This document shows, piece by piece, positions 47,608 through 56,700 of a stretch of DNA of 64,000 nt. Source of the stretch: an uncultured Acetatifactor sp. (GTDB lineage Bacteria > Bacillota > Clostridia > Lachnospirales > Lachnospiraceae); contig CANQUQ010000005.1 in NCBI GenBank assembly GCA_947627115.1, forward strand, positions 1 to 64,000, written 5' to 3'. The notes under the pieces are model-generated. The model had not been told where the DNA came from and ran no database searches. It worked only from the letters and a program-made list of their open reading frames with translations. The translations under genes and the position numbers were made by a program. How positions within the stretch are numbered: the stretch's first letter is position 1; each line of letters begins with the position of its first letter.

Positions 47608-49572
47608 TTATCGGTAAACGGTGAACTTTCCGTTGCTGTAGTCGGGCCTGTATCCGTTCTGCTCCATGAAATCCGCGAGCATGGGCCACTTGCCGTCCTC
47701 CTCGATCGCCCGGAGAGTCTTGGAATCCGATTTGAGCAGCTCCCTCAGAGCACTGCTGCCTCCCTCCAGATAAGTGACATAATTCCTTTCCACAATGATC
47801 GCCGGGCGCCGGCCCTGGGACCGTATCTCTTCGGCGGTGGCCGCCAGATCCAGCTTCATTTGCTCCGCACTGTAGGAATCCAGATCGCACCAGGGATTGA
47901 ACGCCGACGGCATCTGCAGATAATAGGACAGTGCCGGGATGTTGCCGTAGAGGATGACCTCCTGTCCCTGCAGACCGTTCTCCTCCACATATGCGCTCAG
48001 CTCGGTCATCCAGCGCGCCTTCTCCTCACTCATTCGGATCCTCTCCAGGACCTGATTGTTCTCCACATAGCTGTCAGGGTCCTGCACACCGGTCCCCTCG
48101 GCAAAGACGAAGCTCACGCCGAACATTCCGAACTGGAACAGGCACAGGACCAGAAAAGCAGTCAACAGGCCCTTGACGGGGAGCAACGACATTTCCATCC
48201 TGCGGATCCGCATTCCGCTCACATATCGCAGAAAACGGAAGCTCTGCCAGAGAGTGTAGGGCGCCGCCAGGAACAGATTGTTCAGACTGGGATAGACGCC
48301 GTTGTTGCTGCCGATGGAGGTGACCAGCACGACCAGCAGGATCAGACCGCCGATCAGCTTCTCCTCCTTGGGAGATTTCGGGTACAAAATGCGGACCGCC
48401 GCAATCAGCATGGTCAGCATCAGGAACAGGACTCCCGGACGCAGGATCGAGTCATAGCTGTAGAACGCCCAGGAACAGAACCCTCGGAAATAGAGCCAGC
48501 CGATCATTCCCAGGCCAAGCAGCACCGAGAACACAATGCGGATCGCTCCCATAAGGAACCGCGCACCGGATTTTACGGCTCCTGCATGACCGCCTCCGGC
48601 TCTTTTCGGGGAACGGTCGAGGCGGGCCTGCATCCATCCCACCGGGAGCAGCAATATCATGCCGCCCGCCGCCAGCACTCCGATCCGTTTTACCCAGTAC
48701 ATATTTTCCACGTAAGTATTTATCATTCCCATCAACATGGAAGCGGCCTTGTAGTCCGTCGCCTTATCCGTCATGGCGAATAGCCTCCGGATCCCTTCCG
48801 CATAATTCTCCAGGCCGTAGCGCAGGTGGATGTACCCGAACAGAACCGCCAGCGCCGACAGGTAGCCCATCAGGCACCAGAGGGTATGTCTGAGCAGCCC
48901 GCTGCGGAAGCTCTTCTTCTCCCCCTCCTCCCCGGAGGTCTTCCTGTGTTCTCTCCACAGAATAAGATCGTATGCCCATACAGCCAGGATCAGTACGGCC
49001 TCCGGCAGATTGGAGAACCGCACCAGCACATTGGCCCCCAGACAGACCCCGGCCCCGAAGAGGCACCATTTTTTCTCACGCGTCAGCCCCTGATACAGCA
49101 GAAGGACGCAGCCCAATAACAGCACATAGGTCAGATAGTTGTACAGCAGCGCCGTGGGGCACCAGCACAGGCTTACGGCCGCGATCTCCCCCACAAATGC
49201 AATCCACAGGGGCATCTTCAACACCCTGCAGCTGAAAAGGAAGCCGGTCAGAGCCAGGATGCTCACGAACAGCCCCGTATACAGATTCATTCCCAGAAGG
49301 CTTCCCGCATTGGGCAGCTTTGAGATCAGACTCCCCACCCCGTTGGCGAGATAGGTGGAAAACAGCCACATGGGATCCATATGCCGGGTCCCCATGTACT
49401 CAAAATTGGCATAGTTGTAGCCCGTATCCCACAGATCCAGCCCCCACGCGATATGCCGGAGCGGATAGAAGGCCAGCACCACCACAAATATATTTTCCAG
49501 GACATTCTTCATTCGTTCCGCTGTCTTTGCTCTGTCCCGTTCTCTGCTCTCAGCATCCCTCGTTCTCTTCAT
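47608..49572 (-). CDS. Large polytopic membrane protein (GT-C-like, unknown)
   Basis: This encodes about 654 residues from the ATG at 49572, which overlaps the stop of the acyltransferase gene (ATGA) and has GGAGCC upstream. It has about 12 hydrophobic helices, an early LDLWDTGYNYANFEYMG loop with acidic residues where GT-C glycosyltransferases carry catalytic Asp, and a soluble C-terminal domain of about 150 residues (VEENGLQGQEVILYGNIPAL and later). I think it is a GT-C-type membrane enzyme or surface-polysaccharide protein, but the family is not certain. It is translationally coupled to the acyltransferase, so both probably modify a surface polymer. Confidence 0.65.
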   Translation of the reverse strand: MKRTRDAESRERDRAKTAERMKNVLENIFVVVLAFYPLRHIAWGLDLWDTGYNYANFEYMGTRHMDPMWLFSTYLANGVGSLISKLPNAGSLLGMNLYTGLFVSILALTGFLFSCRVLKMPLWIAFVGEIAAVSLCWCPTALLYNYLTYVLLLGCVLLLYQGLTREKKWCLFGAGVCLGANVLVRFSNLPEAVLILAVWAYDLILWREHRKTSGEEGEKKSFRSGLLRHTLWCLMGYLSALAVLFGYIHLRYGLENYAEGIRRLFAMTDKATDYKAASMLMGMINTYVENMYWVKRIGVLAAGGMILLLPVGWMQARLDRSPKRAGGGHAGAVKSGARFLMGAIRIVFSVLLGLGMIGWLYFRGFCSWAFYSYDSILRPGVLFLMLTMLIAAVRILYPKSPKEEKLIGGLILLVVLVTSIGSNNGVYPSLNNLFLAAPYTLWQSFRFLRYVSGMRIRRMEMSLLPVKGLLTAFLVLCLFQFGMFGVSFVFAEGTGVQDPDSYVENNQVLERIRMSEEKARWMTELSAYVEENGLQGQEVILYGNIPALSYYLQMPSAFNPWCDLDSYSAEQMKLDLAATAEEIRSQGRRPAIIVERNYVTYLEGGSSALRELLKSDSKTLRAIEEDGKWPMLADFMEQNGYRPDYSNGKFTVYR

Positions 49573-50798
49573 ACAGGCTCCTTCTCCCGGAAGCACTCGT
49601 CCAGGCGCAGAATGTGATCCTTCAGCCGCCTGTAGGGCGGAAGGATGCCCAACACTCTATCCGCACCGCGGACCAGAAGCGCCCGCAGCATATCCACCAG
49701 GATCCCCGCCGTGAACACGCACAGCACCGCGGCTAAGGTATACAGAAGCACGCGCCCGCCGCTTCCCGCATAAACTCCCATGCGGGAGGACGTGCAGCCC
49801 GTCAGATCGGCGTGCAGGCACCCCAACAGCTTATCCGCCCCCAGCCAGTTCTGCCAGGTGTAGCGCAGGCCAATGTTTTCATGGAGCAGATAGACGCCCA
49901 GGGTATAGGGGGCGATCCTGCATACCAGCGAAGCGGGCCATCCCCTGAGCTTGATCCTGCGAAAGGCACCGAACAGTCCTGCCGCCGCCAAAAAGGGCAG
50001 AATGTGGTTATATTCCAGGCACATCTTCAGCATCTCGTCCAGTCTGCCCGTATGCAGATACACCTGCCGCAGACCTATTATGCTGGCGAAGATCAGCAGA
50101 CAGCATCCCACATACAGGAGGATCCCCCTTGCCCGCTTCTCCAGAAAGGGCACGCCGAACCGGCGCACGTAGGCGGCCGCTGTGAACACACAGATATACC
50201 ACAGACAGTCGTACCCTGTCCTGTCCGTCTCCAGCCTCACGGGCAATACGCTCTTTTGCAGGCTGAACACAATAAGCAGTATCAGGACCGCGGCCTGCAT
50301 CTGCCGCTTTGTCATCCTTTTCACCGCCAGTCCCAGGAAGGGCAGGAGGACATACAGGAAGATATATGCCGTTAGGAACCAATAATGATTCATGGAGACG
50401 GGAAAGATCAGCGTGAGAAGAAAATGCGTGTCACAGTCCGTCTCCCTCATGACACCTGTCAGGGCTCCGATTGCCCCGAACGCCACGGAGTACATCCAGA
50501 CCTGCAGCCAGAGCTGTATCAGACGGCTCAGCTTAAAGGAGGAGGTACACAAAAAATAGCCGCTGATGAACATATAGACGTTCACCGCCACGATACAGAA
50601 ACACTCCAGCAGCCACGGAATCCACTCCTGGGAGTAGATTACCGGCCACTTCGGATCGGCCAGCAGCCTCCCCTTATCCAGATAGTGCAGCACGATCACC
50701 ATCATCATGGCGACGCAGCGCAGCAGCTCCAGGTTGGCCTGCCTTGCTGTCCCCTTCGTATTTTCGGCTGAACTGTGGGACGAAATCACTTCACTCAT
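49569..50798 (-). CDS. Acyltransferase 3 family membrane protein
   Basis: This 409-residue protein starts at the ATG at 50798 behind AGAGGTC; a longer frame to 50876 has no such site. It has about ten hydrophobic helices and the acyltransferase-3 start: ANLELLRCVAMMMVIVLHYL, with the catalytic His in VLHY. Further features are VNVYMFISGYFL and FLTAYIFLYVLLPFLGL. Such enzymes O-acylate sugars of surface polysaccharides. It is transcribed with the downstream membrane protein. The 50799-50976 stretch is AT-rich and may contain the divergent promoters. Confidence 0.88.
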   Translation of the reverse strand: MSEVISSHSSAENTKGTARQANLELLRCVAMMMVIVLHYLDKGRLLADPKWPVIYSQEWIPWLLECFCIVAVNVYMFISGYFLCTSSFKLSRLIQLWLQVWMYSVAFGAIGALTGVMRETDCDTHFLLTLIFPVSMNHYWFLTAYIFLYVLLPFLGLAVKRMTKRQMQAAVLILLIVFSLQKSVLPVRLETDRTGYDCLWYICVFTAAAYVRRFGVPFLEKRARGILLYVGCCLLIFASIIGLRQVYLHTGRLDEMLKMCLEYNHILPFLAAAGLFGAFRRIKLRGWPASLVCRIAPYTLGVYLLHENIGLRYTWQNWLGADKLLGCLHADLTGCTSSRMGVYAGSGGRVLLYTLAAVLCVFTAGILVDMLRALLVRGADRVLGILPPYRRLKDHILRLDECFREKEPV

Positions 50799-50976
50799 AT
50801 TCTGACCTCTGTTTTTAATGAAATATACCGCAGAATGTTTTGCAGAAATTATACCAGATATGCTCCCGATTCTCAATATTTAGCAATATATTATTGATAT
50901 TTTAGATCTTATGGGGTATGATTTTTAGTTGAAAAACATATTATATTCTGTTTCAATGAGGGAAAAGGAGCAAAAA

Positions 50977-52215
50977 GTGAGCGGTAACACGACAGATAAG
51001 AAAAAATTGCTGATCATTGATCTAAATGAGCAGAACCGGAAAGAGCTCTGCGCGCTGTTAAGCGATGCGTACCATACCGTCGAAGCGGCCTCCGTCGAGG
51101 ACGGTGTGGAGATCTTAAAAGAGAACGGCTCCGCCCTGGCGGCCATCTTGCTGAACATTGACCGCCCCCGGACCGATCTGGACACATTTCTGCAGATAGC
51201 CAACGATCACACAAGCTTTTCCGCCGTTCCCATCCTCCTGATCGCGGACACATTATCCCCGGATACGCTGACCTTTTTGGGCAGGGGCGTGACAGACTGT
51301 ATCCGAAAGCCCTTTGTGCGGGAAATCATTTTGAACCGCATCTCCAATGCGATCAATCTCAACGACTCCCTCACCTTTTACGCAATAGAAAAAATGTTAA
51401 AACAGCTGCCCTCCAACATTTATCTGAAGGACAGCGAGGGCAAATACGTCTTCGCCACCCACTATTGGCATCACCTGGCAAATAAGGACGATCCGGGATG
51501 GACCATCCGCGGAAAGACAGATCCGGAGATCCGCAAGGATAAGGAAAATGCCGTGGAGGCACAGAAAAAGGATCAGGAGATCCTGGCCACCGGCAAAGGC
51601 ACGTCCTATACCATTGAGATCAACACAGACGGCGTTCAGGAATTTCTGGAGATCATCAAACAGCCCCTCTTCGATGACGGCGGAAATGTCACTGGGATCG
51701 TGGGCCTGATCAACAACGTGACCGACCAGGAGCTTCTGAAGCGGAAGCTGGAAGAGAAGGCCAGGACCGACGAGCTTACCGGTCTGTTCAACCGCACCTA
51801 TTTTGAAGACTACCTGCAGGAGCTGAAGGAAAGCGACCGTTATCCCGTCAGTATCATCTCCGCCGACTGCGACGGTCTGAAAAGCCTCAATGACAGATAC
51901 GGACACCTGGTCGGAGACGACTATATCCGAATGACGGTACTTCTCTTTAAAATGGTCCTGCCGGAACAGAGCACACTGTTCCGCGTCGGCGGCGACGAGT
52001 TCACCCTTGTGCTGCCCTCCACGTCAAGGGAGGAGGCCCAAGGATTCGTGTCCCTGATGAAGGAAAAGCAGAAGCTGTTCCAGATCAGAGAGCAGCAGCT
52101 AAAGGTATCCTTCGGCATTGCCACCATGGACCGGCATTCGGATTCTCTGGAGATGTGCCTTTCCGAGGCAGACCAGGATATGTACCGCGACAAAAAAAGG
52201 AACCGCTGTGGATGA
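50977..52215 (+). CDS. Diguanylate cyclase with degenerate receiver and PAS domains
   Basis: This encodes about 412 residues from a GTG at 50977, behind AAAAGGAG; an upstream TTG at 50929 has no site. A receiver-like domain (KKLLIIDLNEQNRKELCALL) has AAILLNIDRPRTD, in which the residue at the usual phospho-Asp position is Asn. A PAS domain (about residues 145-250) follows: LPSNIYLKDSEGKYVFATHY. The GGDEF domain (about 270-410) has LTGLFNRTYFEDYL, YGHLVGDDYIRM and the active motif RVGGDEFTLVLP. The product should make c-di-GMP; an RxxD inhibitory site is not seen. It ends at a terminator. Confidence 0.9.
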   Translation: MSGNTTDKKKLLIIDLNEQNRKELCALLSDAYHTVEAASVEDGVEILKENGSALAAILLNIDRPRTDLDTFLQIANDHTSFSAVPILLIADTLSPDTLTFLGRGVTDCIRKPFVREIILNRISNAINLNDSLTFYAIEKMLKQLPSNIYLKDSEGKYVFATHYWHHLANKDDPGWTIRGKTDPEIRKDKENAVEAQKKDQEILATGKGTSYTIEINTDGVQEFLEIIKQPLFDDGGNVTGIVGLINNVTDQELLKRKLEEKARTDELTGLFNRTYFEDYLQELKESDRYPVSIISADCDGLKSLNDRYGHLVGDDYIRMTVLLFKMVLPEQSTLFRVGGDEFTLVLPSTSREEAQGFVSLMKEKQKLFQIREQQLKVSFGIATMDRHSDSLEMCLSEADQDMYRDKKRNRCG

Positions 52216-52232
52216 CAGCGGTCCTTTTTCTT
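52198..52232 (+). terminator. Rho-independent terminator of the GGDEF gene
   Basis: AGGAACCGCTGT and ACAGCGGTCCT form a stem with one bulged base and a 5-nt loop, followed by TTTTTCTTT. It lies within the GGDEF gene end and is convergent with gltD. Confidence 0.8.
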
Positions 52233-52234
52233 TC

Positions 52235-53728
52235 TCACTGCACTACCAGATTGGAATATCCCATCAGGCTCTCGTCCACGGCTCTTGCCGCTTCCCGTCC
52301 CTCCCGGATAGCCCACACCACAAGAGACTGTCCCCTGTGCATATCGCCGGTGACGAACACGTTCTCTCTGCTGGTCCGGTAGGCGCCGGCCTCGGTCTTC
52401 ACGTTGGTGCGCTCGTTCAGCTCCACGCCGAACGCCTCGGCCACATAGCTCTGCGTCCCCAGAAATCCCGCCGCGATCAGCACAATATCCGCATCCAGGA
52501 TCTGCTCGCTTCCCGGCACCTCCTTGCTGTTCATGCGCCCGGTGGCTTTGTCCTTCTCCCAGGACAGCTTCACGATCTTCACCGCCTTTAGATTTCCGCT
52601 CTTGTCCTTGATGAACTCCTTGACGGTAGACTCATAGATACGTGGATCGTGACCGTATACGGCGATGGCCTCCTGCTGGCCGTAATCCGTCTTACAGATC
52701 TTGGGCCATTCCGGCCAGGGGTTGTTCTCCGCCCTCTCATCCGGCGCCTTTGGCATCATCTCGATCTGCGTCACGCTCTTCGCCCCGTGGCGGATAGAGG
52801 TTCCCACGCAGTCGTTTCCGGTGTCACCGCCGCCGATGATCACCACGTGCTTATCCTTTGTATCAACGTACTTCTTATCCTGGAAATCGGAATCCAGAAG
52901 GCTCTTTGTGTTGGCCTTCAGAAAATCCACCGCAAAATAGATCCCTCCTGCATCCCTGCCGGGAGCCTTGATGTCTCTGGGATTGGAGGCTCCGCAGGCC
53001 AGCACCACCCGGTCAAAATCGCGCAGCACCTTATCGGCCTTCACGTCCTTCCCCACATCCGCTCCGGTGACAAAGGTAACGCCCTCCTCCTCCATGATCC
53101 TCCGCTTTCTCTCCACGATCTGCTTCTCCAGCTTCATGTTGGGGATCCCGTACATCAAGAGCCCGCCCACGCGGTCGGATCGCTCATACACCGTCACGGA
53201 ATGTCCCCTCTTGTTCAGCTGATCCGCCGCGGCCAGTCCGGAGGGTCCGCTGCCTATCACGGCGATCTTCTTCCCCGTCCTCACCTTGGGCGGCTTCGCG
53301 TCCGCATAGCCCTGCTCATAGGCGTTCTCGATAATAGCGTACTCGTTCTCCTTCGTTGACACCGGGTCTCCGTTCAGGCCGCAGGTACAGGCCGCCTCGC
53401 ACAGAGCGGGGCACACTCTGGATGTAAACTCAGGAAAATTGTTCGTCTTTTTCAGGCGGTTGTATGCCTGCTCCCAGTTCCCCGTATATACAAGATCGTT
53501 CCACTCAGGGATCAGGTTGTGCAGGGGACACCCGCTGGCCATTCCGCAGAGCATCATGCCGGACTGACAGAACGGCACACCGCACTCCATACACCGCGCT
53601 CCCTGAAGGCTCTGTCGTTCCTTTGGCAAATGCTCATGGAACTCATGAAAATGTTTGATCCGCTTCTTCGGATCCTGTTCCTTGCTGACTTCCCTCTTAT
53701 ATTCCATAAAACCGGTCGGCTTTCCCAT
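52235..53728 (-). CDS. gltD: Glutamate synthase small (beta) subunit
   Basis: This 497-residue subunit starts at the ATG at 53728 behind GAGAGGTG, overlapping the gltB stop region by no more than a few bases. The N-terminal iron-sulphur region has CMECGVPFCQSG and CPALCEAACTCGLNGDP. The FAD/NAD(P) folds follow with KIAVIGSGPSGLAAADQL, YERSDRVGGLLMYGIPNMKL, and VIIGGGDTGNDCVGTSI. It passes electrons from NAD(P)H to GltB for glutamate synthesis. It is intact and of the usual length; the gltB-gltD order is standard. Confidence 0.95.
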   Translation of the reverse strand: MGKPTGFMEYKREVSKEQDPKKRIKHFHEFHEHLPKERQSLQGARCMECGVPFCQSGMMLCGMASGCPLHNLIPEWNDLVYTGNWEQAYNRLKKTNNFPEFTSRVCPALCEAACTCGLNGDPVSTKENEYAIIENAYEQGYADAKPPKVRTGKKIAVIGSGPSGLAAADQLNKRGHSVTVYERSDRVGGLLMYGIPNMKLEKQIVERKRRIMEEEGVTFVTGADVGKDVKADKVLRDFDRVVLACGASNPRDIKAPGRDAGGIYFAVDFLKANTKSLLDSDFQDKKYVDTKDKHVVIIGGGDTGNDCVGTSIRHGAKSVTQIEMMPKAPDERAENNPWPEWPKICKTDYGQQEAIAVYGHDPRIYESTVKEFIKDKSGNLKAVKIVKLSWEKDKATGRMNSKEVPGSEQILDADIVLIAAGFLGTQSYVAEAFGVELNERTNVKTEAGAYRTSRENVFVTGDMHRGQSLVVWAIREGREAARAVDESLMGYSNLVVQ

Positions 53729-53729
53729 G

Positions 53730-56700
53730 TTAGTCACCTCTCTTACTTTCCATGTTGGCATAGAACGCCTCGATCTGCGCCTGTTCCGCGCTGAGGCCCT
53801 TCTCTTCCATCTGCAGGATCGTCTTCAGCACCCTCTCGTAATCATGAGGAATGATCTTCTTGAACTTGGGCAGATACTCGCCGAAGTTATCCAGGACTTC
53901 TTTTCCCTTTGCCGAGTTGGTCAGCGCCACATGCTCCTGGATCATCCCCTTCAGCTCCATCACATCGTATTTGGATGTGATCTCACTGGAGGAGACCATC
54001 TCTTTATTCAGCCGCTGGTACAGATCGTTGCCCTCGTCCAGCACATAGGCAATACCGCCGCTCATGCCGGCTGCAAAGTTCTTCCCTGTGCGTCCCAGCA
54101 CTACCACACGTCCGCCGGTCATGTACTCGCACCCGTGGTCGCCCACACCTTCCACCACCGCGCTGGCGCCGGAGTTGCGGACACAGAATCTTTCGCCTGC
54201 CACGCCGTTTATGAACGCTTTTCCGCTGGTAGCTCCGTAGAGTGCCACGTTTCCGATGATAATGTTATCCTCCGCTCTGAACTTGCTTCCCTTCGGCGGG
54301 TATACGATCAGCTTGCCCCCGGAAAGTCCTTTTCCGAAGTAATCGTTGCTTTCCCCTACCAGCTCCAGCGTCAGGCCCTTGGGAATGAAAGCGCCGAAGG
54401 ACTGTCCGCCGGCACCTCTGCACATTACCCGGTAGGTGTCCTCCTCCACATTGTCTCCCAGCCTTCTCGTGATCTCACTTCCCAGGATCGTGCCGAACGT
54501 CCGGTCCGTGTTTCCTACATCTACCTCGATGCTGCGCTTCTGTCCGCTCTCAATGGCCTTCTTCAGCTGCTTTAAGAGCACCCGCTCATCCAACGTCTTC
54601 TCCAGTTGAAAGTCGTAGACCTGTGCGGGATCGAAGGTGACCTTCTGCTTCGTATCACTGTAAGGATTTGTCAGGATCATGCTGAGATCCACCTGGCGCT
54701 GGCTCTCGGTCAGATTCTCCTTCATCTTCAGAAGGTCCGTGCGGCCCACCAGCTCATCCACGGTCCGCACGCCCAGCGCCGCCATATACTCCCTCAGCTC
54801 CTGGGCGATGAACCTCATAAAGTTCTCCACATACTCCGGTTTTCCCCGGAAGTTCTTCCGCAGCTCCGGATTCTGTGTGGCCACGCCCACAGGACAGGTG
54901 TCCAGATTGCAGACGCGCATCATCACGCAGCCCATGGTCACCAGCGGAGCGGTGGCGAAGCCGAACTCCTCCGCGCCCAGAATGGCAGCGATGGCCACAT
55001 CCCGGCCGCTCATGAGCTTACCGTCTGTCTCAATGCGGACTTTGTTGCGCAGCCCGTTCATGATCAGCGTCTGATGGGTCTCCGCCAGGCCCAGTTCCCA
55101 GGGAAGGCCCGCATTGTGAATGGAGCTTCTGGGCGCCGCACCGGTACCGCCGTCGTAACCGGACACCAGTACGACCTGAGCGCCGGCCTTTGCCACGCCG
55201 GCCGCCACGGTCCCCACGCCGGCTTCGGACACCAGCTTCACCGAGATCCTCGCCTCCTTGTTGGCATTCTTTAGATCATAGATCAGCTGCGCCAGATCCT
55301 CGATAGAATAAATATCGTGATGAGGCGGCGGTGAGATCAGAGACACTCCGGGGGTGGAGTGACGTGTCTTTGCAATCCAGGGATATACCTTTCCTCCGGG
55401 CAGATGGCCGCCCTCGCCGGGCTTTGCGCCCTGAGCCATTTTGATCTGGATCTCCTTGGCGCTGACCAGATACCGGCTGGTGACGCCGAACCTTCCGCTT
55501 GCCACCTGCTTGATAGCGGAGCAGCGGTCCAGTCCGTCGGGGCCTACCGTCAGTCTCTCCAGGTCCTCGCCGCCCTCGCCGGAATTGCTCTTCCCGTGAA
55601 GCCGGTTCATGGCGATGGCCATGGTCTCATGCGCCTCCTTGGAGATGGAGCCGTAGGACATGGCGCCGGTCTTGAACCTGGTCACAATGGACTCCACCGG
55701 CTCCACCTCCTCAAGCTCTACGCCCTTTTGAGGATAATTGAAATCCATGAGCCCTCTGAGGTTCCGAATGGAATTTTCACTATTCACCATGGCGGTATAC
55801 TGCTTGAACATTCCATAGTTTCCGCGCTTGGTGGATTCCTGCAGCATATGGATGGTGGCGGGATTATACAGATGCTCGTCTCCGCCGCTGCGCATCTTGT
55901 GATGACCGGGACTGTCCAGCGTCAGATCGCTGCCAAGTCCCAGCGGATCGAACGCCTGGGAATGCAGCTCGTCTACCTGTCTCTCAATGTCCTTCAAGGT
56001 AATGCCGCCCACCCGGCAGACCGTATTGCTGAAATATTTGCTGATCACCTCAGGGGCGATGCCGATGGCCTCAAAGATCTGGGAGCCCTGATAGGACTGT
56101 ATCGTGCTGATCCCCATCTTGGAGGCGATCTTCACGATGCCGTGGAGCACCGCATTGTTGTAATCGTTCACCGCCGCATAGTAATCCTTATCCAGCATAT
56201 GATTATCGATGAGCTCCCGGATGGAGTCCTGGGCCAGATAGGGATTGATGGCACATGCGCCGTAGCCCAGCAGAGTGGCAAAATGATGCACCTCCCTGGG
56301 TTCGCCCGATTCCAGGATCAACGCCACACGGGTCCGCTTCTTGGTCCGCACCAGATACTGGTTCAGTGCGGAGACCGCCAGCAGAGAAGGAATGGGCACA
56401 TGGTTCTCGTCCACGCCTCTGTCGGAAAGGATCAGAATGTTCACTCCGTCCCGATAAGCTCTGTCCACTTCCACAAAGAGCCTGTCGATGGCGCGCTCCA
56501 GACTGGTATTCTTATAATAGGTGATGGGGACCACCTCGACCTTGAAGCCTTCCGCCTTCATGTTCTTGATCTTCATCAGATCGGTGTTGGTCAGAATCGG
56601 GTTGTTGACCCGGAGCATGTTGCAGTTCTTGGGCGTCTCGTGAAGAATGTTGCCCTCGGTCCCGATGTAGACCGTGGTGGAGGTGACGATCTCCTCCCGG

